From the NCBI RefSeq assembly GCF_963082655.1, contig NC_081554.1:93378245-93442244 (forward strand): DNA of 64,000 nt, read 5' to 3'. The translations under genes and the position numbers were made by a program. The DNA comes from Stomoxys calcitrans. Its lineage: Eukaryota > Arthropoda > Insecta > Diptera > Muscidae. The notes under the pieces are model-generated. The model did not search any database. It saw only the letters and a program-made list of their open reading frames with translations, and was not told where the DNA came from. Shown one piece after another: positions 21,596-33,430 of this stretch (position 1 is its first letter; the number at the start of each line of letters is the position of its first letter).

Positions 21596-22199
21596 GTTTC
21601 AACAGGATCTTGAAAGACAATCTTTCTGACATCGTCAGGAAACACCACGGCCGATATAGAAAGGCAGTACTCACCCTTGAAAGATAAATCAGCTGTTAAA
21701 GTTTCATGCTCGGAAATAAGGTGCCCTTTTGGTGGACGACCGCGCTATCCTGGCAGGTGTTCATGGACAAGCTTAAGCAATACTAGAAAGCCACGGCTGG
21801 ATTGATGGAGAATACCAATATAACAGCCAGAATGTTCAAAGTGATGAAAAATGTCACACGAGCTTCTTCTTTATATGCAGGGATTATAACGCATGGTCAA
21901 ATGAATCTGCCCAATCTCTTGATATCATCCTCACCGCAATTCCTAAGCTGTACGGATAGGACCGTTGAAGTACGAACTAGAATGAGAACGACGAAGCTGA
22001 CAGCTGACATTTTTCAATTTACAAAATATTGGGGCCAGATGTCATTATACCAAATATGCTTCAAATCGCCGAAAGCATAATTAACTCATTATTTGTGCGA
22101 ATTTATAGAATGCGCCCCCCGTAACTACATATGGGTCACATTTAGGGTTACCAATTAACAAACATTTAGATATACCAGTATAATCTGTCGAACTAGAGA

Positions 22200-22460
22200 T
22201 GACAGCACTGAACCAAAATCTTTTGCTTCTGAGTTTATTTAAAACGAAAGTTAAATATTTGGTTGGAAAATAACAACCGGCAATTGTTGGCGAACTCAAA
22301 AACCTCAAAATTAACATATGTCTATCGACCACATTTGTATATCGCACCATAAATCGTTATAATGATACTGGTAGCGTTGCCAAGCCCCATGGCGGTGGTC
22401 CAAAAAACAGACACAACACCTGAGCGAAGGCCCGGAAAATATCCCATGAAAGAATACAAA
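22200..22460 (-). repeat. Repeat Y, copy 2
   Basis: On the minus strand it repeats the words of 1763-1990, including 'catgggatattt', 'ataacgatttatggtgcgata' in part, and 'gagttcgccaacaattgcc'. The ORF at 22311-22733 covers it and shares FHGIF and YNDLWCD with the ORF at 1726-1956. Confidence 0.5.
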
Positions 22461-23029
22461 ACAAAACGGCCTCAAAGCAAAGTACTTTAATTTCCAAAAG
22501 GCACACAGTCTTGTACCAAAGTAAAAGAAAGTTAGACTAAAAAGAGCAAAGCAGTTTCTACGCTTGCACGAATGTGCAAAGTTTTCGAATATCGTGTTCT
22601 CTGACGAGAGATTTCGCAATTGACCTATCCCAGCATATTTGAGCCTACGCACGGCCTTCCAAAGTGATTTTCCATTTCCAGCAGTTGCACCACAGTGGTG
22701 GTGCACAAAAAAAATTAGTGCCAGGTGCAACAACTCTGGGAGCCGTTAAAGAGGACATCTTCAACTACAATCTTAGACAAGCAGACACCAGTTGCGACAA
22801 GACTGAAACATGTCGCATGACAAGGACTACCTGGCAAAAGTACCACCACATCGTTCCTGACCGTCCAAAATGATGAAACCTGTCTTCACGATGCTGACTG
22901 GCCATTGGGCTTTTGGAAATCATGTAAAGCATCTAAAAATTCTATGCAAAGTCCATTTTCCTTGTTGAGGTGACGAGGAGAAGGTAGTTGAAGTTAGGTC
23001 TGGGTGATTTGGTAAAATTTCACGCTATG
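22461..23029. other. Unassigned DNA
   Basis: I found no supported gene or repeat. Confidence 0.4.
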
Positions 23030-23155
23030 CTCTAAAGCTTATTAGCTGAAACTTTGAACCGGTAATTTTTTTTCCAAAAGCTGGTTATGTTGGAAAAAGG
23101 GCTATATCTTGATACAGCCCTCATACTTATAAACCAATCTGCCGACCATATAGTA
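23030..23155 (+). repeat. DINE-like type B fragment
   Basis: It parallels 11225-11340: 'gctgaaactttg', 'ttttttccaaaagctggttatgt', 'gggctatatcttgatacagccctcata', and 'aaccaatctgccga'. It is a single partial unit. Confidence 0.65.
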
Positions 23156-23179
23156 CTTTTACTTTTGTTATCTATGACA

Positions 23180-23770
23180 GAACATTTGTCCCATTAGCCG
23201 AACATAGAATAGCTTTCCAAGCGCCTCGATCTTCTGCGCTTCTTCTAAATCTCTGACAGCAAAATTCGAGATGTCTTTCACCACTTGACATTTCCATCGT
23301 GCTTTTGGTCTTCCCGGTTTGCGTGTACCACCGCGGTCGCCATCAAAAGACGTTTTCGTTCATTCTGACAACATGACCTAACTAACGCAGCCATTGTATA
23401 TGTATAACGTCGTCATACAGCTCATAAAGTTCTTGGTTCATATGACGCCGATCAATGCAAACTGGTCTAAAAATTTGACGAAGAATCTTTCTCTCAAACA
23501 TTCCAAGCACTGCCGAGTCTGCTTTCACAAGTACCCATACCTCGCAACCATATAACAAAACGGTTATTATCAGTGTCTTGTATGGTGTAATCTTCGGCTG
23601 TCGAGAGGTGCTGTTGTTTCTAAACTGCATACTTAATCCAAAGTAGCATCTGTTTGCCAGTATTGCTCTTCGTTTTAAAAACTGGTGTCATTTATTTCAG
23701 TTACGGCGGTGCCGAGGTAGATAACGTTGCTTACTTTCTCAAAGTTGTGGTTCCCAACTTTCTCCATTAT
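23180..23770 (-). pseudogene. RTE-type LINE, RT thumb and C terminus
   Basis: The minus strand contains VIYLGTAVTEIN, then PYKTLIITVLLYGCEVWVL, FERKILRQIFRPV and NQELYELYDDVIHIQWLRW. This order (YLG, YKTLI..VLLYG.E.W.L, FERKILR.IF.P, ELY.LY, I...RLRW) is the RTE/BovB-like RT thumb. Downstream, a second frame resembles the RTE tail (GKTKSTMEM, then DRGAWKAIL). Frameshifts separate the blocks. It is the only RTE-type relic I see here. Confidence 0.75.
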
Positions 23771-23840
23771 TTTTTATCGGTTTGGATGAACAAGGCGTTT
23801 TGGGTGTTGATACCATCCATATAACCGTGAGAGTGGTTAT

Positions 23841-24137
23841 TCAAATTTCAGCCCGGCCGAATGCAATGAGTCCATTGTGCATCGCCTTAACAGTTTGTGG
23901 GGCCTCCATGTGCTTCGATTTGCCTTGGTTCTCACTCGGATTTTGCTGAAATACAGCTGTGGGGTTTTTGCGAATATTTTTCATTGCTGTAGTTGCCACT
24001 ACTATTCCCGCTGCTGACTTTTTCCTTATAGCTGCTCGTTTACACTTTAAACTGCCTGGTGGTTTCTTGTCTTGACTTTGGTTGATTTCAGCGTTAACAA
24101 TGTCTGCCTTCCTGCCACCCTTTTCATAGGCGTCCAA
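23841..24137 (-). CDS. Unassigned 98-codon basic ORF
   Basis: This open minus-strand frame is rich in Lys, Asn and Gln with runs such as KCKRAAIRKKSAAG. I see no domain, no start context and no second copy here. It may be chance or a piece of a retroelement ORF1. Confidence 0.2.
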   Translation of the reverse strand: MDAYEKGGRKADIVNAEINQSQDKKPPGSLKCKRAAIRKKSAAGIVVATTAMKNIRKNPTAVFQQNPSENQGKSKHMEAPQTVKAMHNGLIAFGRAEI

Positions 24138-24823
24138 CTAGCAAATGATGCAAAAGTGCTTATATTTATAGCAGACAGTAATGGGGCTTTGGCAAGTAGT
24201 AAAGCCTTTAAGGCCGGTATTTTGTGAGTTTCTTGCTTCCTTTTTTTGCATTGTCTTCCATCTCAAGCTGTTGTTGCGTTGAAGGCTGCTATTTCTGCAC
24301 AGATGGATTGTGAAGACATATGTATGTATGTTCACATTGTAGGTATGGTCTGCGGAGCAGTCACTCAACCAGCAGCCGAGAGAAAAAACACTTGTGTTTT
24401 ATGACCCCGTTTGGCTTCAGGTGTAAAGTTGTTATTATTGAAGGCGGCAATAACCACCACAATGGGGATATGAAACTTTATTAGCTAACAAAAGCAACTT
24501 TGCGTAAAGACAGGCAAAGCAAGCGAGCAAACCCTCCATCAAATCAAATGCGATATGTCTTTGATGACTAGGAGCCAAGTAATTTAGGTAGATTTTCTCA
24601 GCAGACATTTCTTGCTGAGCAGGATTATGGTAAAGTAGTTTAGAAAATTTTTTTTGAAAGCATGAAACTCTTAAAGGCATATTCTTTTCAATTCGATTAC
24701 ATATCTAAGTTGACAAACTTTTTCTTTCTACATTAAATGAGATTGTGAAATGTTTACTCTCGAAGATACTCTAAGTATTTGTATTGTAAGAAAATTGTAC
24801 ACCTTTTTTAGTGAATACACTCA
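24138..24823. other. Unassigned DNA
   Basis: I see no recognisable gene or repeat; it ends at the poly-A-like start of the next LINE tail. Confidence 0.4.
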
Positions 24824-24825
24824 AA

Positions 24826-26690
24826 AAAAAAAAAAATAAATAAATAATAATAATAAATCGTTTGAGGATGTAGTGCTTTTTGACATTTGTCTTAAATCTT
24901 TGGATGTCAAAGTGGGTGGAAAAAACATTAGCCGGAAGTCGATTCCTCATACGAACGGTTCGGGCGAAATAAGAATTCTCTCTATAATGGATTGTGCGGT
25001 CCGCTGGCGAATCAATTACAAACGTGTGGGAGTTCCTGGAATGTCTACTATAGTATGTCTAGTATAGTATGTCTAGTATAGTATCCTTACATCAGGAATA
25101 AGAAGACGAATATCAGACGAACACACACCATGAAAGTACCGATAGAACAGCGCCAAATAACCCACATTGCGACGATGATGAAGGGAGACAATAGAGTTGG
25201 ATACCCCACTGTCCCCAATCAACGCCATCGCTCTTCTCTGTACACGGTCCTGTAGCTCCAGGGATGATTTTGAAGCTCCAGACCATACACGTGAGTAGTA
25301 CTCCATTTTCGGCCTTATGAAAGTGGTGTAGATGTTAAGAAGATCAGACGGAGTGAAGTAATTCTTACACCGTTTAAGGAAGCCTAAACACTTGAATGCT
25401 TCTTTCGACACTTCGAATACATGTTTAGCCCAACGGACATCACCTTGTATTTTCATGCCCAGAACATCAAGAGCTTCTGATTGCTCAACATCTACACCGT
25501 TGATAGACAAAGATGATCGTAATGGGTCAGCGAATCGTGACAACAAGCAGCACTAAAATCTACTCGATTCTTTCGATCCCACTCAGAAATGGCCAGCAAA
25601 TCTTGGCAGAGTGTATCGTCCATAACCCACCTCTTGTCCTTAATCTCTCGAAGACTTGGCCTATGGTCGAATGAGTACGACTGACAGAGATTACTGTCAT
25701 TCGCAACTGAGTAGATCGGATACGATGTCTGACCCAACAGATCGTTGATTGAAATTAAAAAAAGAGAAGGAGAAAGAACAGAGCCCTGGGGTACACCTGC
25801 GGTCAATTTGTGCTCAATGGATGAGAACCCATCTATAACGACTCGAATAGTGCGATCTCTGAGAAAGCTCGAAATAAATCGAACGAAGCCATTACCGACA
25901 CCAAATGCGACAAGCTTTGATAGTAGTGCACCGTGCCAGACCCTATCAATTGCCTTGGAGATATCCAGAGCCACAACCTTACTCCCACCAAACTGGTGGA
26001 TTGAGCGACTCCAACGTTCCGACAGAAGTGCCATGAGGTCACCCGTAGAGCGATTTCTGTGGAACCCATATTGTTGGTCGCTAAGAAGGCCATTAGACTC
26101 TAAAAACCTCACAAGATTGTGATTAACCATGCTCTCCATGACCTTGGAGAGAGCGGATCATATCGCAATTGGCCGATAATTCGCAGGGTTGCTTGCCTCA
26201 CCTTTCTTGGGTATTGGCTGAACGTTCGCTACCTTTCAACGCGCCGGGAAGACTCCTGCACGGCAGGTAAGATTGAAAAGGTTGCGTAATGGACGAGCGA
26301 GCGTTGAAGAACACTTTCGTAAGACAAGTGTTGATATGCTATCCGGGCCGGGAATTTATTTACGTCTAGATTTTCAAGAACCCTTTTAACTCCACGAGTT
26401 CGAAAAAATATTTGGGGCATGATGCCAGATACATTTTCAACCACTCCCCTGGTTGATTGCTATCCGGCAGGGAAGAGTTCCCTGCAAATATATAAGCCAA
26501 CAGGTTGGCCTTATCAACCGGGCCAGTGAACGTTTGATCGTCCTTAACAAGAGTTGGAATAGATGAAGAACTGCCCTTTACTCTTTTGACGAACGACCAA
26601 AAGCTCTTACTTCCTCGTGTAGAAGCTAGAACCTTAGTACGCAGACGCTGTTCGTAAAGAAATTTTTTATTATTTAACCAATTACACACA
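24826..26690 (-). pseudogene. CR1-like LINE: linker, reverse transcriptase and 3' tail
   Basis: Read on the minus strand, the linker (YEQRLRTKVLASTRGSKSFW, 26.69-26.4 kb) leads to the RT with YGFHRNRST, VVALDISKAIDRVWH (motif A) and GVPQGSVLSPSLF (motif B). The catalytic YADDS is changed to VANDS. Thumb and C terminus follow: FIRPKMEYYSRVWSG, ELQDRVQRRAMALIG, NVGYLALFYRYFHG. At least three frameshifts break it. The 3' end is a (TTA/TTTA)n-T tract at 24826-24860. Truncated 3' ends of the same family lie at 50.9 and 56.2 kb. No endonuclease is visible. Confidence 0.88.
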
Positions 26691-27484
26691 AAAAATAATT
26701 CTTTAGCCATAAACGAAATTTTTGTCAAGTAAACTTCTTTTGTGACAAACTTTGGGACTTTGTTTACATCTTTTATGATAAACTCATGCAAGAACTTGTG
26801 AAAAAATTCGTGATGACTGGGTGACGTTCTCCACCTTGATAAAAAACAGACGGACGAACGGCACAAAAAGGATATGCGGACAGATGGACATGGCTAATTC
26901 AGAAGATATTTCTGAGTTTTTGTTTTAATTGTTCGGTCTTTATAAATGTGTACTTAGTTAACTAATTTCAAGCTAAGACCTCAAATACTCAATTGGATTC
27001 CTTGGAAAGCACTACATCCAACTGCGGACGATCTGTTGGCAAGTGCTATTGTTACTCGATCGCCACAATAATTCGTATTTAGCTTATTGGCATCAAAAAA
27101 AAAGGATAGGCATTTCTTTATTTCCAAACGAATTTTTCTCGTTTATAACATGATACGGCCTAATGTAAACTTTCCCACTGACTGCTGGTTGACTGACCGT
27201 TACTCAATGAAAACAAATCTTTCGAGCTTACGTCTTTCCACAATCACGTTTACACTATTTACCAAATGAAAGAGACAATTAAAAATAAATAAAGAGATAA
27301 CAAAATAAACGAATCAATTTTTCGTGTAACAAGGCATCTTCCGCTGTAAGCAAAACATTTTTCGTTTAAAAAATTTGTTGAATTTACGAGTAATAGCCAT
27401 TCTCCCCACACAAACGAAGTCGCTGAAGCTTTTACCGTTAACGAAGAGAATTTTACATCAAACAATGACAAATTCACGACTAAA
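26691..27484. other. Unassigned AT-rich DNA
   Basis: I see no supported gene. 'cagacggacgaacggc' and 'cagatggacatggct' near 26846-26892 resemble inverted pieces of the DINE terminal block but are too short to call. Confidence 0.4.
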
Positions 27485-27605
27485 GTACAATCGTGGAGGG
27501 AAATATTTCACAGTTACTATAAATATAGTACTTCCCCAATAGAACAGATTTGTTTATTCTAAAGATATTCCAAACGTTTTATTTTTTTGCGCGTTCAGCT
27601 GGATA
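27485..27605 (+). repeat. Repeat X, right-end fragment
   Basis: It ends with 'attccaaacgttttatttttttgcgcg', matching the end of the copy at 8985-9235 ('ctcaaacgttttatttttttgcg'). Upstream similarity is weak. Confidence 0.45.
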
Positions 27606-28030
27606 ATCAAATGATGTATCGATAAGAAGTACTTATGCATACAGCGTATACATTTTTTTAGTTCGAAGATAAGGGTCTCTTGACAGATGGACATCGTTAA
27701 ATTAATGCCATGTCAAGAATGTATAACGCAAAAAAAATCCGTTTGACATAAAGGAAATTTTCGCCAAGTTTCAATACCTTTCATTCTTGATATATAGAAC
27801 ATGTAGTTCGGGGTTTCAACTAATTTTTCTTTATTGTTAAATTCAATTAACGTCATATTTATACTTATATGTATATTAATTTTTAATTTTAAAAAAGGTT
27901 GTACATTAGGGCGGGTAGATTTTTTTTCAATCGTATAGCAAAAACCTAAACTACATAGAATTCTAAGAAATTTCTCCAAAGAAACCATCTGAAATAAAAT
28001 CCTTATCCGCGCCTCTCGACTTGAAAAAAG
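27606..28030. other. Unassigned AT-rich DNA
   Basis: I see no gene or repeat call here. Confidence 0.4.
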
Positions 28031-28345
28031 CTATTATTTGTAGAATGTATATTTTGCAATCAAGGTACAGGTTGCATTTGTTAGCCAATAATCACGAAAT
28101 TGTACACATATCACTTCCTTAGCCTAGGGACACTGTGAATTTTGGTGAAAATCGGTTCAGATTAAGATATAGCTCCCATATATATCGCCCGATTTTCACT
28201 CCCATTATATATCGTCTGATTTTCACTTAAATTGTCGCAGTTGCCCCAATCATTAACTAACTGGCTCGAAATTTACTCGTCTGAGAACCTCTGTTAAATT
28301 TTATCCAAATCGGAGGTTTTCGCACATATCATATACCTATTATTG
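28030..28345 (+). repeat. DINE-like array fragment, diverged
   Basis: It contains 'gaaaatcggttcagattaagatatagctcccatatatatcg' and a second partial unit ('cccattatatatcgtctgattttcactt'). It fits the DINE-like core pattern, but I cannot place it in subtype A or B. Confidence 0.6.
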
Positions 28346-28361
28346 AACGGATATTTCTTTA

Positions 28362-29186
28362 TCGTGTAAATATTTACAAAACAATGTATGTGCCTTAAAA
28401 ATTCTTGTACCTGGTAGGCATTTATCTGCTGCTCTACTGATTTTTGTCATTGGACATACCACATTTTTGTACTTAAGGCGAAAGTTTAGAAAGTGTCACT
28501 TTCCGAAAATACCATCCGTACTCGACCGAGCTGGACAACTGACTGCTCCTTGCTCGGTGAAAAAAACGGCAATTTTTTGTGTGTGAAAATGTGTCTATAT
28601 TAATGATGAACACACAATTGCAATTATTTGCAATCCCATGGGCTTTCTTGGTATTATTTTCTTGTGCAAGTACACAGTTGTTGTCGTTGTAGCCACATTT
28701 TCATGTGGAGGTGGCGATCCTCGTCAAGCTCCTGTAGGTGAGCAACATCGTTCCGGTCCAAAGAACCGATCGCCGCGCCAATAACTCGTCTTGTCATATC
28801 GAGCTTTAAAAGCACTCAGTATTTGTGCAAGAGACGGTGCCGCCTGGCCTCTCACTGAGACTTTCCGCACGATACCGCTGACTGCATTCCACTATTGCAC
28901 ACCACTAGTCTATACGCTCAAATACTCACCCTTTCTCTATATAGAAGAGACGCAAGGGAATAATTATTGGACCAGTAAACGAATAATCGTTTGCGGCAAT
29001 CGAAACACTTTTGTCATTAAAAAGTTTTTGGTTTTACAACAAAAGAAGGGTGCTTTTACCATGGTAGAAGCTGCATAAGGATTTACAATAAACAAAGTTA
29101 GTTTGGCTTACGTTTGATATGTTAAAGCGGAACGTTACCTAAGTTACGCTACGCTTGTTTGTCGTAAAAAATCCCCAAACGTTTTT
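28362..29186 (+). repeat. Repeat X, second long copy, interrupted
   Basis: Both halves align with 12062-12830. The left half runs to 'ttattttcttgtgcaagtaca' near 28676 and the right half resumes at 'agtctatacgctcaaata' near 28907. Between them lies a foreign piece (next entry). The right end 'ccccaaacgttttt' abuts the 3' part of the LINE at 29187. Confidence 0.7.
28680..28905 (-). mobile_element. Short tail element ending in ACAAC repeats
   Basis: On the minus strand it runs 'cagcggtatcg..cgg', 'agtctcagtgagaggcc', 'ggcggcaccg', 'ctcgatatgacaagacg', 'aattattggcgc'-like words, 'ttggaccggaacga', 'cttgacgaggatcgccacc', then 'gtggctacaacgacaacaac'. Related stretches occur at 43478-43700 (minus), 48035-48110 (plus, directly after an R1/jockey-like LINE C terminus) and 50650-50790 (plus). 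It is either that LINE's 3' UTR or a SINE built from it. It sits inside repeat X, so it inserted later. Confidence 0.6.
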
Positions 29187-29609
29187 TGGACATACACCTA
29201 AGCCAGTAATCGGCTTGTTGTGCGCTCTAAAAAATATAAAGTAACCTCTAAAAAAATTTTTAAGTTAGTAATTCCGTGCTACTTATAAAATTCTTAATTG
29301 TTTTCAATACCACTCCCTTAAGTCGGTTCATGTCTGGTATTGTTTGTGTCTCCACCTGAGTGCCGGTATCTGTTAGACGCGAAAGGCGGGCAATGACAAA
29401 GGAAATGCTCCAACGTCTCATCATCTTCCCCGCATGTCCTACACATGCTATCACTTGCCGCACCGATTTTACATAAGTGAGCTCGTCTCATCATCTGCCC
29501 CGCATGCCCTACACATGCTTTCATTGCCGCACCGATTTTACATAAGTGAGCTCGTAGTCCTATGTGTCCCGTTATGATACCAATAGCTATTCTGCAGTCT
29601 AAAACAGAT
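29187..29609 (-). pseudogene. LINE C-terminal Cys/His region and 3' UTR
   Basis: On the minus strand this follows the RNase H frame. CRTCGEDDETLEHFLCHC, the Cys/His cluster, is readable in one frame, and a ~60 bp stretch ('cttacttatgtaaaatcggtgcggcaa..' on the opposite strand sense) is present twice (about 29452-29492 and 29525-29555), a small tandem duplication. The terminal CCTAACC tail seen at 5.48 kb is missing, so the copy is 3'-truncated at repeat X. Confidence 0.75.
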
Positions 29610-31147
29610 CTAAGTCCCTGGGTTCTCAGTGTAAATCCCCAGGCCCACTCTGTCCTCTAGCTTTGATCCATCCGTGTAACATGCCCTTCCAGATGGCAAT
29701 ACTAGGGATCCGGCAATCCAAGACTGTGCCGATGGCAACAGCGCCTCGCACTCGACTTCAAGGTTCATTTCAGGTATCCGATCGGAAACCTCTTCCATTC
29801 CTTCTAGGTTTCCTATCGTCGCCCCGATTATACCGCGATAGTATGAGCTGCTCCTATCCTCAATCCATTCTCCCATCGCCTTAAGTCTCATAGCCGCAGT
29901 GTCTGCCTCACATTTAATCTGTATGTCAATGTCAATATCTAGAATAGTCTCCAGTGCCCTCCTGGGCGTGGTCCTCATCGCTCCGACTATGCCAAGGCAA
30001 CATGTTCTCTGATCCTGTTGTATGGTCCTTATGTTGCACTTTTTCTCCATAGCAGTCCACCAAACTACTGAGGCGTAAGTAAGTATTGGTTTAATCACGC
30101 TCCTGTAGAGCCATTGGACTATCTTCGAATTCAGGCCCCATTTCGAGCATACGGCCCATCTACATAGTACCCAACATCTGTGAACCTTCTCAGTACGCTC
30201 CTGAATGTGACACTTCCTATTCAGTTTCCAGTCCAAGATCACACCTAAGTATTTGACCTTGTCAGATATCGAAATCGTCTTAAGGAGGAAACGTGGTGCG
30301 CTAAATTGACCCACCTTCGTCTTCCTCATGAACAGGCATATTTCAGTCTTCTCTGGGTTAAGATTGAGACCTCTGGATCTAGCCCAGTTATATGCCATAT
30401 TCAAGACCCTTTCGGCCCTTCAGCATAGCTTGTTCGCATCCTTACCCCTTAGAAGTATTGTAACGGGTTCAAAACTCTCCTCAGTCAGCATCCGTAATAG
30501 GTCATTTATGGTGGTCACCCATAGGAGTGGCGATAAAATGCCCCCCTGTGGTGTGCCCTGTGCCACTTTCTCCCTTATATTTATGCCATGAGACACACAT
30601 TTTACCCACCTGTTCCTTAGCACATGGTTTATCCAGTCTCTAAGGACCGGGTCCATCAGGTATTTGTCTAAGGATTGGATCAGTGTGTCGGTCCGCACAT
30701 TGTTAAAAGCCCTCTCGATGTCAATGCATACCGCCAATGTGTACGTTTTGGCTTCGAAGGATTCTTCTATTTTATGCACAAACTCGTGCACGGTAGTCTC
30801 TGCCGACCTTCCCTTGACATAGGCATGCGGTTTGTATTTGATCAGTTCGCTGGATGTCCTACTCTTTATCATGGTGTCCATAATACGTTCCATGGTTTTG
30901 AGTAGAAAGGACGTAAGGTTATGGGTCTGTAGGCCTTTGGTGTCGCATAAATTGCTTTGCCGGGCTTGGATATTAACACTACCCTTGCTTCTTGACAGGG
31001 TTTCGGAGTATATGAAAGTCCTAAGCACGCTGTGAAAATTTTGGCCAGGCGAGGCGCCTGATTGTCTGCTTCTTTCTGTAGTAACGCCGGAAATATTCCA
31101 CCGGGTGACTTAAATGGTTTGAAGCTCCTCAAGGATTCCTTCACCAT
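29610..31147 (-). pseudogene. LINE reverse transcriptase and RNase H start, YADD deleted
   Basis: Minus strand. Fingers (ARVVLISKPGKAIYATPKAYRP) start near 31.15 kb; after a frameshift near 30.92 kb the RT continues with VCIDIERAFNNV (motif A) and AQGTPQGGILSPLL (motif B). Where YADD should follow, the frame reads FEPVTILLRGKD, so the catalytic motif is missing. A TGA at 30420-30422 interrupts the frame, which reopens through the thumb (LNPEKTEICLF, VKYLGVILDWKL, ITYASVVWW-like) to ACYTDGSKLEDRVGLGI, the RNase H opening with its first Asp. I/LOA-like by the EN-RT-RNase H order. Confidence 0.9.
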
Positions 31148-32195
31148 AAATTCCGTTATTATAAACCTTCGATCAACGTCATTATTCCAAGATTTCGGTG
31201 TCTCCGTGAGTTTCGACGTATCCTGTGGAAAATGGGTTTACATCAAAAGCCTCAACATGTCCTCCGTTGTCTCTGCTCTCATTCCCATGTCGTCTACTCA
31301 AGTTTCAGTTTGGACATGGGTTTTTGAGAGAAAAATTTTTAAATTGGCGTCATTAACGCTATCGACCTGTACGCAGAAAAGCTTCCAGGAGTCACGTTTT
31401 GCCGCTCTGGTAATCTTATTGTGTTCCTGTAGTACACATCCCAATAAACTTCCGCTTTTTTACGACGTGCTCTGTTAAAAAGTCTGCGGACCTCTTTGCC
31501 AATATTGCGAATCTGCCCGGTCGCCCAGGGCGCCTTGGCGTCGTCATTAACGCTATCGACCTGCTCGCAGAAAAGCTTCCAGGAGTCACGTTTTGCCGCT
31601 CTGGTAATCTTATTGTATTCCTTGAGCCGTGTGTAGTACACATCCCAATAAACTTCCGCCTATTTACGACGTTCTCTGTTAAAAAGTATGCGGACCTCTT
31701 TCCCATTATTGCGAATCTCCCCGGTCATCCAGGGTTTTTCTTGGGCTCATTTGTTTTCCCGAAGAGGTCAACTATCTTCGAAGGACCCCATCAGTGCAGT
31801 CGTAATCCTGTTGACATTTAAGTCAATGTCTTCTATGCTTGGACAATCTAAATTATCTTGCCCAAGTCTTCTTCTGAGTAGTCTTCCGAATTTTGTCCAG
31901 TTGGTTTTCAACTTATTGCGGAACCTTATCGGATTCGGCGCTGGCCGTGCTATTCTAAACCTAATGTAGCGATGGTCAGAGAAAGAGTGTTCCATGGAGA
32001 CACTCCAATCCTGAACCTCATCAATTAGATTTTCCGAATATATCGTCACATCTAATACCTCCTCCCTAGTCCTATTAACAGGTAGTGGTGTTACCAATAT
32101 TAAGTGTTATTAGGTCGTTAGTATTCAAGAACTCTGCCAGTGCTTGGCCCCGCTTATTAGTGTGGTGAGAGTTCACATCGCACCCTATTACAATA
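31148..32195 (-). pseudogene. LINE endonuclease C terminus and linker
   Basis: Minus strand. From 32195 the frame reads GCDVNSHHTNKRGQALAEFL, an apurinic-like endonuclease signature, then YSENLIDEVQDWSVSMEHSF and SDHRYIRFRI, the closing SDH motif. The linker (SWKLFCEQ, RIRNIGKEVRRLFN-like) follows. A ~194 bp segment of the linker is present twice in tandem (31348-31541 and 31542-31738), breaking the frame. The N-terminal endonuclease and ORF1 are missing. Confidence 0.85.
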
Positions 32196-33422
32196 TATCT
32201 AAGTTACCAGTATTTTATTTTTTAAATCCTCCGCAATGCATTTCATTTGAAATTAACTAAATTACAAAATCTTTTTCTTTATATTTTCAGGTAAGTTTAT
32301 TGAAACGAAATTATATTCATAACACATAATCTCAAACAGCAGTCCAGACTCTTCCACATAAGGTAAGTTGTGATTTGTGAAATAGCATTCAAAACTATGA
32401 TTTCCTATATCACAAATTATTAAAACGTCTCTCAAAAACGCATGGGGATGCTGTCTAAAAAATATTTTTTAACATTTTCACTCTCCAATATTTCCTTGAT
32501 AAAAATATCGTTTTGGCAACATGATTCCTCATTTCATTTCCAGTTTCTTTGTTTGCCAATTTTGTTGTTGTTGCTTGTGCACTTCAATATCGTATGTGTA
32601 ATATGCTCGAAAATTAAATTCATGAAAACAAAAATTGTTTATTTACAAGTTTGTGTATAGAGGCGCTTGTGTGTGCCAAGATCAAGTACATTGAATGTGA
32701 ATTTTTGTTTTCCTCTCGTTACATGTAAGTCTAGTTTTCAATAGACTTTAGTCGTCGTATTTCAATTCCAAACAAAGTTTACTAAATCCGTCAGTCATTC
32801 GCGTAGTTTTTTTTCATGATTGTTGAAAACGGCATTGAATTGAAGTTAAACAACAACACCAACAACTATATTGTTGACGAATATTTAGTTTTTTTTTGCA
32901 CTTGGACGACGATGATGATATGTATTTCCTCAAATAGCAAAAAAAAACCAAATAACAATTACATTCATATATGGCTAACGAATGAATTATTATTGTAGGT
33001 TGGTTGGCCGACATGTTGGTTAGCAGAGGGCAGAAATTGGTGCAAAAATATACAGCAAAAGAAAAGAAAAAATAAATCAGAAATTTCAATTGACTCGATA
33101 ATCACCCTCAATGTCGCACGTGAATGATTGAACAATTAATCATTGAAATTCAAAGAAAAAACGCTAAAAAAACAGCAGATTATCTCACACAATTGGGGTG
33201 ATAACGAACGAAAACATTATGAATGGATGGTCAATTTATATGCAATGTCAAAAATGCGAGGAAGGTTTGAACTCAAGAAAAAAAAAGTAAAATTTTAGTA
33301 AATAATTTTACTGCTGACATAACTAATTGACATTTGGATAGGTGTAACAACAAAAACGTTTTTATGCACCAAATAAATTTTTTAGTTCCATGCAGCTTAC
33401 TATATAAATCTCTAAACCACCA
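32196..33422. other. Low-copy-looking AT-rich DNA
   Basis: I found no gene or repeat. Several pyrimidine tracts and CAACAACACC-type stretches near 32850 resemble intronic or intergenic fly DNA. Confidence 0.4.
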
Positions 33423-33430
33423 AGTATACC

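Noticed and set aside
22311..22733. 140-codon minus-strand ORF with hydrophobic, Cys-rich content
   Set aside because: It crosses repeat Y and unrelated flank; there is no domain or signal peptide I can defend, only the similarity noted under repeat Y.
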